A DNA stretch of 52,699 nucleotides from Gammaproteobacteria bacterium (GTDB taxonomy: Bacteria > Pseudomonadota > Gammaproteobacteria > Xanthomonadales > Rhodanobacteraceae). The position numbers and the translations under genes are program-made. The notes beneath the pieces are model-generated. The model searched no databases and was not told the origin of the DNA. It worked only from the letters and a program-made list of their open reading frames with translations. The DNA is taken from NCBI GenBank assembly GCA_004295005.1, contig SHNG01000134.1, positions 1-52,699 on the forward strand. Reading direction: 5' to 3'. Position 1 is the first letter of the stretch, and each line of letters starts with the position of its first letter. Below, piece after piece: positions 37,320-44,315 of the stretch.

Positions 37320-37325
37320 TACAAT
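37320..37325 (+). promoter_or_regulatory. Possible -10 element of the GAPDH gene
   Basis: TACAAT lies 50 bp before the GAPDH start in the 181-bp divergent gap. No good -35 was found at 16-19 bp upstream, so the call is weak. Confidence 0.3.
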
Positions 37326-37375
37326 ACACAACCCGCGTCACCCGTATTTCCGCCAACGCATTCGAGGAGTGTGCA

Positions 37376-38389
37376 ATGTCTGTCAAGGTTGCCATCAATG
37401 GCTATGGTCGTATCGGTCGCAATGTGTTGCGTGCGCTCTACGAGGCCAAGCGCAATGGCGAGATCCAGGTCGTCGCCGTCAATGACCTGGGCGATGCGGC
37501 AACCAATGCACACCTGACCCAGTACGACACCGCGCACGGCCGCTTCCCCGGTGAAGTCGGTGTCGATGGCGGTGATCTCATCGTCAACGGCGATCGAATC
37601 AAGGTCTGCGCCGAGCGTGATCCGGCCAAGTTGCCCTGGGCCGATCTCGGCGTGGATGTGGTGCTGGAATCCACCGGTTTCTTCACCAGCAAGGCCAAGG
37701 CCGGCGCGCACATTTCCGCAGGTGCGAAGAAGGTGATCATCTCCGCGCCCGGCGACAAGGATGTGGACGGCACCTTCGTCTACGGCGTCAACCACGACAA
37801 GCTCACCGCTGCGCACCAGGTGATCTCGAATGCGTCGTGCACCACCAACTGCCTGGCACCACTGGCCAAGGTGCTGAACGAGAAGATCGGCATCGTGCAT
37901 GGCCTGATGACCACCATCCACGCCTACACCAACGACCAGGTGCTGACCGACGTCTACCACTCCGACTTGCGTCGCGCACGTTCGGCCACGCATTCGCAGA
38001 TTCCGACCAAGACCGGTGCCGCCGCCGCAGTCGGCCTGGTGCTGCCCGAACTCAACGGCAAGCTGGATGGTTTTGCCATGCGCGTGCCGACCATCAATGT
38101 TTCGGTCGTGGACCTGAGCTTTGTTGCCGCGAAGGCCACCTCGGTCGAGGAAATCAATGCCGCCGTGCAGGCCGCCGCCGATGGCCCGCTCAAGGGCGTG
38201 ATCGGGGTCAACACCAAGCCGCTGGTGTCCATCGACTTCAACCACAACCCGCTGTCCAGCGTCTACGACGCCACCCAGACCCGCGTCATGGGCGGCACCT
38301 TGGTCAAGGTGCTCTCCTGGTACGACAACGAGTGGGGCTTCTCCAACCGCATGCTCGACATGACCTTGGCTTTGGTCAAAGCGAAGTAG
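37376..38389 (+). CDS. gap: Type I glyceraldehyde-3-phosphate dehydrogenase
   Basis: The 337-residue enzyme oxidises glyceraldehyde-3-phosphate to 1,3-bisphosphoglycerate. Seen: the Rossmann motif [20 protein letters not shown] after the second strand (Asp indicates NAD+ preference), the catalytic Cys155 in [12 protein letters not shown], the HAYTNDQ histidine region and [12 protein letters not shown] at the C-terminus. A good GAGGAG precedes the ATG at 37376. Together with transketolase just upstream it gives this part of the window a central-carbon character. A repeat-rich intergenic region follows. Confidence 0.96.
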   Translation: MSVKVAINGYGRIGRNVLRALYEAKRNGEIQVVAVNDLGDAATNAHLTQYDTAHGRFPGEVGVDGGDLIVNGDRIKVCAERDPAKLPWADLGVDVVLESTGFFTSKAKAGAHISAGAKKVIISAPGDKDVDGTFVYGVNHDKLTAAHQVISNASCTTNCLAPLAKVLNEKIGIVHGLMTTIHAYTNDQVLTDVYHSDLRRARSATHSQIPTKTGAAAAVGLVLPELNGKLDGFAMRVPTINVSVVDLSFVAAKATSVEEINAAVQAAADGPLKGVIGVNTKPLVSIDFNHNPLSSVYDATQTRVMGGTLVKVLSWYDNEWGFSNRMLDMTLALVKAK

Positions 38390-38400
38390 CTGGAAGCCGG

Positions 38401-38428
38401 GATTCGGGATTCGGGATTCGGGATTCGG
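38401..38428. repeat. GATTCGG heptamer tandem repeat (4 perfect copies)
   Basis: Four head-to-tail copies of GATTCGG occupy 38401-38428; a degenerate fifth (GACGCGG) and a GGATTGGG follow, and another GATTCGGGAATC occurs near 38605-38616. Such short G-rich heptamer arrays are typical of intergenic DNA in Lysobacterales. They are likely variable in copy number. Confidence 0.85.
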
Positions 38429-38459
38429 GACGCGGGGATTGGGAAGCGTTGCTTTTCCG

Positions 38460-38579
38460 CCTCTCCCGCTGGCGTACCCCGAGGGCATGAAGGAGAGGCC
38501 GATGCATAGCGGCGGGTGAGGGTGGGGCTTCGACCTGCGCTCCACCCTCACCCCAACCCTCTCCCGCCAGCGGGAGAGG
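38460..38579. repeat. Nested inverted-repeat element in the GAPDH/CaiB gap
   Basis: An outer perfect 15-bp inverted repeat (CCTCTCCCGCTGGCG at 38460-38474, CGCCAGCGGGAGAGG at 38565-38579) encloses an inner 12-bp one (GGGTGAGGGTGG at 38514-38525, CCACCCTCACCC at 38542-38553). The 304-bp gap between convergent genes contains only this element and the heptamers. The structure resembles an interspersed, non-coding, MITE-like repeat; no transposase gene is present. Confidence 0.75.
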
Positions 38580-38693
38580 GAGACTTCACTGTCTCGGTAG
38601 AAGAGATTCGGGAATCGCAAAGAGCAGGCCAGGGCAGGAGCAAAGCGCACTTCGCTTGGGCCATTGCCTACTCTCCATTCTCCATTCCCGGCC

Positions 38694-39851
38694 TTATTGT
38701 TCACCCAACCGCGGCGCGCGGCGTGACAGGGCGAGCTCGGCAGCCGAGAAACAAATCGGTGTACGCACGCCGGGCAGGGTGCTGCCGTTTCCGCCGTCCA
38801 GTTGCAGTTGCATCTTGCGATGGCGCACCTGCGGATCGGCAAATACCTGGTCGATGCTGTTGATCGGTCCAGCCGGCACGCCCTGGGCTTCGAGTTCCGC
38901 AAGCAGCGCATCGCGTGAGTGCGTGGACAGCGCGTCGGTGAGCAAGGCCACCAGTTCTTCGCGGTTCGCCACGCGAGCGGCGTTGCTGGCGTAGCGCGGA
39001 TCTGCGGCCAGCGAAGGCATTCCGAGCAGTGTGCACAGCTTGAGGAACTGGCCATCATTGCCCACCGCCAGCATGATGTGGCCATCACGCACGGCAAACA
39101 CCTGATAGGGCACGATGTTGGGGTGCGCATTGCCCAGCCGCGTGGGCACCTTGCCGGATACCAGGTAATTGAGATTCTGGTTGGCGAGCATGGCGACCAT
39201 GGTGTCGAGCAAGGCAACGTCGACGTGCTGGCCGTGGCCGCTGCGTTCGCGCATGGCCAGTGCCGCCTGGATTCCAATTACCCCATACAAGCCCGCGCAC
39301 AGATCACCGATGGCGACGCCGACCTTCTGCGGCAGGCCATCCGCTTCGCCGGTGATGCTCATCAATCCACCCATGGCCTGGATCATGGCGTCGTAGCCGG
39401 CGCGTGCCGCGTATGGACCATCCTGGCCGAAGCCGGTAACCGAGCAATAGACCAGACGCGGATTCAACGCCGCGAGTGAGGCGTAGTCGAGGCCGTACTT
39501 TGCGAGGCCGCCGACCTTGAAATTCTCGATCAGCACATCGGCATCTCGAACCAGGCTGCGCACCAGTGCTTGCCCGTCCCCGCTGCGCAGGTCGGCAATC
39601 ACGGAACGCTTGCCACGATTGCAACTGTGGAAATAGGCGGCATCACCGTCCGATCCATCGGCGGTGCGCACAAACGGCGGGCCCCAGCGCCGGGTGTCGT
39701 CGCCTTGCGGCGCCTCGACCTTGATCACCTCCGCACCCAGGTCGGCCAGGGTCTGGCCAATCCACGGTCCGGCCAGGATGCGCGCCAGCTCGATCACCTT
39801 GAGTCCGGCCAATGGCGTATTCGCTTCGTGCATGTCGTCAAGCCTTGTCAT
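38694..39851 (-). CDS. CaiB/BaiF family CoA-transferase (glutarate CoA-transferase-like)
   Basis: The 385-residue family III CoA-transferase moves CoA between carboxylic acids. The catalytic aspartate is Asp183 in VGVAIGDLCAGL, after TGEADG. Stretches such as LAGPWIGQTLADLGAEVIKVE, GDDTRRWGPPFV, NIVPYQVF and GPINSIDQVFADPQV recall, from memory, the succinate/glutarate CoA-transferase group (SUGCT, bacterial GcdG) more than carnitine or formyl-CoA transferases. That suggests activation of a dicarboxylate such as glutarate. It diverges from the aminotransferase gene, with a repeat pair in between. ATG 39851 is used; ATG 39833 is possible. The specific substrate is inference. Confidence 0.85.
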   Translation of the reverse strand: MTRLDDMHEANTPLAGLKVIELARILAGPWIGQTLADLGAEVIKVEAPQGDDTRRWGPPFVRTADGSDGDAAYFHSCNRGKRSVIADLRSGDGQALVRSLVRDADVLIENFKVGGLAKYGLDYASLAALNPRLVYCSVTGFGQDGPYAARAGYDAMIQAMGGLMSITGEADGLPQKVGVAIGDLCAGLYGVIGIQAALAMRERSGHGQHVDVALLDTMVAMLANQNLNYLVSGKVPTRLGNAHPNIVPYQVFAVRDGHIMLAVGNDGQFLKLCTLLGMPSLAADPRYASNAARVANREELVALLTDALSTHSRDALLAELEAQGVPAGPINSIDQVFADPQVRHRKMQLQLDGGNGSTLPGVRTPICFSAAELALSRRAPRLGEQ

Positions 39852-39859
39852 GGAAAACT

Positions 39860-39891
39860 CGATTGCAGACGCATCGTAGCGACAATTGCAG
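39860..39891. promoter_or_regulatory. Paired direct repeats, putative MocR operator (caiB-gabT)
   Basis: CGATTGCAG (39860-39868) and CAATTGCAG (39883-39891) are direct repeats starting 23 bp apart, in the gap between the divergent CoA-transferase and aminotransferase genes. The same spacing and consensus CRRTTGCAR recur upstream of the amidase gene on the other strand. MocR regulators such as GabR, TauR and PdxR bind direct repeats. Confidence 0.55.
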
Positions 39892-39980
39892 TTCAATCTG
39901 GCTCCATGGCCGTCGATATTCTGGCCCTATGCGCCGTGGCCCGCGGTTCGCAAGCTTGGCACCTGAGCCGAGGTGAAATG

Positions 39981-41261
39981 ATGACCAACAATGCCAATTT
40001 GCTGGGGCGACGCGAGGCCGCCGTTCCACGCGGTGTCGCCACCGCCCTGCCGGTGTTTGCAGACAGGGCCTTGCATGCCGAACTGTGGGATGTCGAAGGC
40101 AGGCGCTACATCGACTTTGCCTGTGGCATTGGCGTGCTCAATGTCGGCCATTGCCATCCACGCGTGATGGCGGCAGCGCATGCGCAGATCGACCGCTTCA
40201 CGCATACCGCGTTCCAGGTCACGGCGTATGAATCCTACATTGCCCTTGCCGAGCGCTTGAACAATCTGGCGCCGCTGGGTTCAGCGGCCCGTTCGATCTT
40301 CTTTTCCACGGGTGCCGAAGCGGTTGAGAATGCCGTGAAGATTGCGCGCAAGGCCACCGGCCGCTCCGCGCTGATCGCGTTCTCCGGCGCCTTCCACGGA
40401 CGCAGCTTCATGTCCATGGCGCTGACCGGAAAGACCGCACCGTACAAGCGCGGCTTTGGGCCGATGCCGCCGGAAGTCTTCCATGTGCCATTTCCGGTTG
40501 CGCACCAGGGCATCAGCGTCGATGCCAGCATCAAGGCGCTGCATCAATTGTTCAAGACCGATGTTGCCGCCGATGAGGTGGCCGCGATCATCATCGAACC
40601 GGTGCAGGGCGAGGGTGGATTCCATATCGCGCCGCCGGAGTTGCTACAGGCACTGCGCCGCATTGCCGATGACAACGGCATCGTGTTGGTTGCCGATGAG
40701 GTGCAAAGTGGATTTGCCCGTACCGGCAAGTTGTTCGGCATCGAGCATTCCGGCATCCGTCCTGACTTGATAACTGTGGCCAAGGCGCTCGGCGGCGGCT
40801 TTCCGCTGTCGGCGGTCATTGGTCGCGCCGAGGTGATGGATGCGGTTGATCCGGGAGGTCTCGGCGGCACCTACGCAGGCTCACCCGTTGCCTGCGCAGC
40901 AGCCTTGGCCGTGCTCGATGTCATCGAGGAAGAAGGCTTGTGCGCGCGTTCGCAGGCTCTGGGCGACCATGTTGTTGCACAGTTGCTGGCCTTTGCCGCG
41001 CGCAGCGATCTACGCCCGATCGGCCATGTGCGCGCCCTGGGTTCGATGATTGCGTTCGACCTGCTGGCAGAACGCGGAGCGGACGCGGTCGATCCGCTGG
41101 CGGCCCAGGCTGTGATCAAGCGTGCGCACGCGCTGGGCCTGATCGTGTTGGGCTGTGGCGCCCAGGGCGAAGCCGTACGCCTGCTGTACCCATTGACGAT
41201 CACCGATGAGGTGCTGGCCGAAGGCATGGCATTGCTGGAGCAGGCATTGGCAGGCAGTTGA
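39981..41261 (+). CDS. gabT: 4-aminobutyrate/5-aminovalerate aminotransferase
   Basis: The 426-residue class III PLP aminotransferase has the same length as E. coli GabT. The PLP lysine is Lys268 in TVAKALGGGFPLSA; the phosphate-binding STGAEAVENAVKIAR, the FHGRSF segment and VADEVQSGFARTGK with the PLP-contacting Asp are present. It transfers the omega-amino group of GABA, and in homologues (DavT) of 5-aminovalerate, to 2-oxoglutarate. GAGG at 39970-39973 favours ATG 39981 over ATG 39978. It is alone on its strand up to the palindrome at its stop codon; the neighbouring semialdehyde dehydrogenase supplies the next step. Confidence 0.93.
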   Translation: MTNNANLLGRREAAVPRGVATALPVFADRALHAELWDVEGRRYIDFACGIGVLNVGHCHPRVMAAAHAQIDRFTHTAFQVTAYESYIALAERLNNLAPLGSAARSIFFSTGAEAVENAVKIARKATGRSALIAFSGAFHGRSFMSMALTGKTAPYKRGFGPMPPEVFHVPFPVAHQGISVDASIKALHQLFKTDVAADEVAAIIIEPVQGEGGFHIAPPELLQALRRIADDNGIVLVADEVQSGFARTGKLFGIEHSGIRPDLITVAKALGGGFPLSAVIGRAEVMDAVDPGGLGGTYAGSPVACAAALAVLDVIEEEGLCARSQALGDHVVAQLLAFAARSDLRPIGHVRALGSMIAFDLLAERGADAVDPLAAQAVIKRAHALGLIVLGCGAQGEAVRLLYPLTITDEVLAEGMALLEQALAGS

Positions 41262-41385
41262 AAAACTACCTGCGTTGCCATCGCTGCGTTAAAAGCGAGG
41301 CTCAAAATGCTCATTTACGCCACGTAAACTGCGCTTTTTCGCCCTCTTTTGCCTTGCGCTGGCTGCCTCGCCAACGTTTTTCAAC
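41257..41385. repeat. 129-bp imperfect palindromic element at the gabT stop
   Basis: The element is exactly symmetric in layout: two 63-bp arms around CCA at 41320-41322. The outer 10 bp match perfectly (GTTGAAAAAC at 41257-41266, GTTTTTCAAC at 41376-41385), as does the centre (TTTACG-CCA-CGTAAA). The parts between are only partly complementary. The gabT stop codon lies inside its first five bases. The sequence resembles interspersed palindromic elements I recall from several gammaproteobacteria. It may also act as a terminator between gabT and the regulator. Confidence 0.8.
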
Positions 41386-41433
41386 AACCTGCCAAGGTAA
41401 CGCGGCTCACGCTGCTATGCTGGGAACATCGCC

Positions 41434-43248
41434 ATGATGTCCAAGGCCAGGCGCGATCCACGCTCCATGGATGACCTCAATATCGTCCTTGATCCGACCG
41501 ACGGGCTGAGCCTGCAGCATCAGTTGCGCCAGAAGCTGATTGACGCCATTCATCGCGGCGTGCTGCGCCCCGGTCGCCGTTTGCCCTCGTCGCGCAGCCT
41601 GGCCGAACGTATCGGCGTGTCGCGCAACACGGTCAGCCTCGCCTACGACGCCTTGCTTGCCGAAGGCCACATCGTCAGTCGCGCACGCAGTGGCATCTTC
41701 GTGGCAACCGAAGTGGCCAGCGTGCGCATAGCCGTGGCCAGCCGCGCGCCTGCGCCTGCGGGTCCGCTGTTGGAGCGCCTGCCGGCGGCGCCGGATGACC
41801 GCGGTTTCCGTTGTCCAGGCAACTGGCATCAATATCCGTATCCCTTCATCGACGGTTGCGTTGATTCCAGCCTGATTCCCAACTCCGAATGGCGTGAAGC
41901 GCTGCGCCTGGCATCGTCCCGCCACGAGATTGACGGCATCATCCGCAGCGTCGGCGAAGGCGATGATGCAGGTCTCGTCGATGAGGTGCGCAGCAAGGTG
42001 TTGCCGATGCGTGGCATCGATGCCGACGCCGAACAGGTGCTGCTGACGCTTTCCGCACGGCAAGCCCTGCAACTGGTTGGCAGCCTGCTGGTTGGACGCG
42101 GCACGCCGGTGGTGCTGGAGGCTCCGGTCGATGCCGAGTTCGAGCGTCGCATGCGCGATCGCCAGGCCGACTTGTCCATGCTCGATGCCCACGATGGCAA
42201 ACCCCTGCCCGACGGCGCCGTGGTGGTGGGCAGTTGCAAGCGCAGCTATGCCGCCAACTCGCCACGTCCACGCCAACTGCTTGCACGCATCGCCGCGGCC
42301 AATGCGGTGCTGGTAGAACACGACATGCCGGCTGGTGCGCGCGATGGCAGTCACCTGGCGCCAGCCCTGCGCGCGATAGACAACGGACGCCGGGTTGTTT
42401 ACGTGGGCAGCTTCGCGCCAGCGATTTCCTGTGGCGAGGCGCCCGGCATGATCGTCAGCGACGCCGACTTCATTGAACGCCTGCGCCAGTTGCGCCACAT
42501 CCAGGGCGCGCAGTTGCCGAATCTGCTGCAACGCGCATGGTCATACTTCATCGGACTCGGACACTACTCGGCGGCCTTGCTGCGCAGTGGGCGCGTGCTC
42601 GAATCGAGGCGCACGGCACTGCGCGACGCACTCAATCATTACCTGCACCAGCAGGTCAGCATCCACACCTTGCCGGGTGCCAGTGCCTACTGGGTGAGCT
42701 TGCCGCCGCACATGGACAGCCGTGAATTTGCGCGAAACGCGGCGGCGATCGGCGTGCTGGTCGAGCCAACCCGGCTTGATGGAGGACGCGAGGTGCTGTG
42801 CATGGGCGTCACCGGCATCGAAGAGGCGCAGATACGCGAAGGAGTAAGGGCGCTGTCGCGCCTGATCCGTGGTGATCTCAGCCCGGCTTCCCGCCGCATC
42901 GAAGATGACGCGCAGTCACCCCTTCGTGGCGCAGCCCTGCGCAGGAAAATGGCCGGGGCAACCCTGCTCTACAGCACGGTCTACGGCGATCCGGCCACGC
43001 TGGAGGTGCGTGCCAACGGCGAACTGGCCGGTAGTGCCGGCTACGCCGGCGAGGATTGTGACCAGGGTCGCTGGTGGGTGGAAGGCGATCACTGGTGCCG
43101 CCAATGGCAGCGCTGGGCGTATGCCGAGGTCACCGGATTCCGCATCGTCATTGATGGCGACCAGTTGCGCTGGTACGCCGATGACGGCTTGCTTGCCGAT
43201 ACCGCGATCATCCTGCGCAAGCCGCGACGCAAGGCAACGTCGCGCTGA
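41434..43248 (+). CDS. MocR/GabR-type regulator with PLP-lysine loss and extra C-terminal domain
   Basis: The 604-residue protein begins with a GntR winged helix (residues about 15-85: LSLQHQLRQKLIDAI, GRRLPSSRSLAERIGVSRNTV). A class-I-aminotransferase-like domain follows (about 115-480), but the expected lysine of the GTFSK motif is Pro329 in VGSFAPAIS, and the usual EDDYDSE motif reads VEHDMPAGA. PLP binding is therefore unlikely. Residues about 500-597 form an added domain with many Trp and Gly residues (WWVEGDHWCRQWQRW) that I cannot name. It lies between gabT and the amidase operon, both preceded by matching repeat pairs, so it is the probable local regulator. ATG 41434 is used; 41437 and 41467 are alternatives. 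Confidence 0.88.
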   Translation: MMSKARRDPRSMDDLNIVLDPTDGLSLQHQLRQKLIDAIHRGVLRPGRRLPSSRSLAERIGVSRNTVSLAYDALLAEGHIVSRARSGIFVATEVASVRIAVASRAPAPAGPLLERLPAAPDDRGFRCPGNWHQYPYPFIDGCVDSSLIPNSEWREALRLASSRHEIDGIIRSVGEGDDAGLVDEVRSKVLPMRGIDADAEQVLLTLSARQALQLVGSLLVGRGTPVVLEAPVDAEFERRMRDRQADLSMLDAHDGKPLPDGAVVVGSCKRSYAANSPRPRQLLARIAAANAVLVEHDMPAGARDGSHLAPALRAIDNGRRVVYVGSFAPAISCGEAPGMIVSDADFIERLRQLRHIQGAQLPNLLQRAWSYFIGLGHYSAALLRSGRVLESRRTALRDALNHYLHQQVSIHTLPGASAYWVSLPPHMDSREFARNAAAIGVLVEPTRLDGGREVLCMGVTGIEEAQIREGVRALSRLIRGDLSPASRRIEDDAQSPLRGAALRRKMAGATLLYSTVYGDPATLEVRANGELAGSAGYAGEDCDQGRWWVEGDHWCRQWQRWAYAEVTGFRIVIDGDQLRWYADDGLLADTAIILRKPRRKATSR

Positions 43249-43275
43249 ACGCGCATGCCCGCGCAGGCGGCGCGG

Positions 43276-43307
43276 CTGCAACTGGCCCCAAACCCGGGTT
43301 GCAACTG
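43276..43307. promoter_or_regulatory. Paired direct repeats, putative MocR operator (amidase operon)
   Basis: CTGCAACTG (43276-43284) and TTGCAACTG (43299-43307) read on the minus strand as CAGTTGCAG and CAGTTGCAA, direct repeats 23 bp apart as in the caiB-gabT gap. The second overlaps a possible -35 (TTGCAA, 43299-43304) for the amidase gene. Confidence 0.55.
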
Positions 43308-43372
43308 TCACTACTGGGCTTTTCGATCTGGCGCTAACGTCGTCTGCATATCGGAACACGACGGATCCAGCC

Positions 43373-44263
43373 TTGGCCGAGCACACACACGCCGACCCGC
43401 ATGCGGGCGCATCAACATCCTTTGGCATTGCCGGACTCCAGCTTGCGCTTACGGCGGGTGACAACCTCGAGAAGCTCGGCGCCGAGATCGCCGGCGTGGC
43501 CCGGCGCTTTCCGTGGGTGCGCATGATCCTCGCCGGGGAGTTGTGCGGATTTGGCGCAGGCCTCGACCATGCCGAATGCATGCCCGGCGATGCCGAGCAG
43601 CGCCTGTGTCGCCTGGCCGCAGAGCATGGCCTGTGGTTGATTCCGGGTTCGCTCTACGAACTGCGTGATGGGGCGGTCCACAACACCACGCCGGTGATCA
43701 ATCCGCAGGGCGAAGTGATTGCCCGCTACCGCAAGATCTTTCCGTTTTATCCGTATGAGGCCCGCATCGCACCGGGAGATGAATTCGTCGTGTTCGATGT
43801 GCCGGGTGCCGGGCGCTTCGGCATCTCGATCTGCTACGACATGTGGTTTCCGGAAACCACCCGCTCGCTGGTCAGCCTGGGTGCGGAAGTGATCCTGCAT
43901 CCCACCATGACCAACACCATCGATCGCGATGTCGAGATCTGCATGGCGCGTTCCAGCGCCATGACCAACCAGTGCTACTTCGTCGACGTGAATGTCGCCG
44001 GCGAGCTGGGTGTTGGCCAGTCGGTGATCTGCGGTCCCGGCGGCGAGGTCATCTACCAGGCCGGCGTGGGTCGCGAAATCATGCCGTTTGAAGTCGATTT
44101 CGCCTACCTGCGCCGTTGTCGCGCGCGCGGCTGGCACGGGCTCGGCCAGCCGCTCAAGAGTTTCCGCGACAACCCGATCATCTACCCCGCCTATGGCGCA
44201 GCACGGGCGGAATCGCCTGCGCTGGATGCGCTGGGCCCGCTTGAGATGCCAACGCAACTCTGA
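43373..44263 (+). CDS. Nitrilase-superfamily amidohydrolase (carbon-nitrogen hydrolase)
   Basis: The 296-residue enzyme carries the full nitrilase-superfamily triad: Glu56 (AGELCGFG), Lys121 (YRKIFPF) and Cys154 (ICYDMWFPE). Such enzymes hydrolyse amides, N-carbamoyl compounds or nitriles; in this family nitrile activity is the exception. In this context it could release an omega-amino acid from its amide, as 5-aminovaleramidase (DavA) does, though its sequence is not obviously a DavA orthologue. No ATG fits the N-terminus; TTG 43373 is chosen as the last good codon before the conserved core (FGIAGLQLALTAGDN). It heads the operon that runs to the window end. Confidence 0.87.
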   Translation: MAEHTHADPHAGASTSFGIAGLQLALTAGDNLEKLGAEIAGVARRFPWVRMILAGELCGFGAGLDHAECMPGDAEQRLCRLAAEHGLWLIPGSLYELRDGAVHNTTPVINPQGEVIARYRKIFPFYPYEARIAPGDEFVVFDVPGAGRFGISICYDMWFPETTRSLVSLGAEVILHPTMTNTIDRDVEICMARSSAMTNQCYFVDVNVAGELGVGQSVICGPGGEVIYQAGVGREIMPFEVDFAYLRRCRARGWHGLGQPLKSFRDNPIIYPAYGAARAESPALDALGPLEMPTQL

Positions 44264-44315
44264 AACCCGCAATTGCCGAATCGTTACGCAACATCCAAAT
44301 GGGGGATACGCAAAC

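Noticed and set aside
38401-38428. Short tandem repeats as a possible CRISPR array
   Set aside because: The 7-bp units are directly adjacent without spacers and there are no cas genes in the window.
44270-44278. CAATTGCCG upstream of the TonB receptor as a third operator
   Set aside because: It is a single half-site with one mismatch, and no partner is present 23 bp away on either side.
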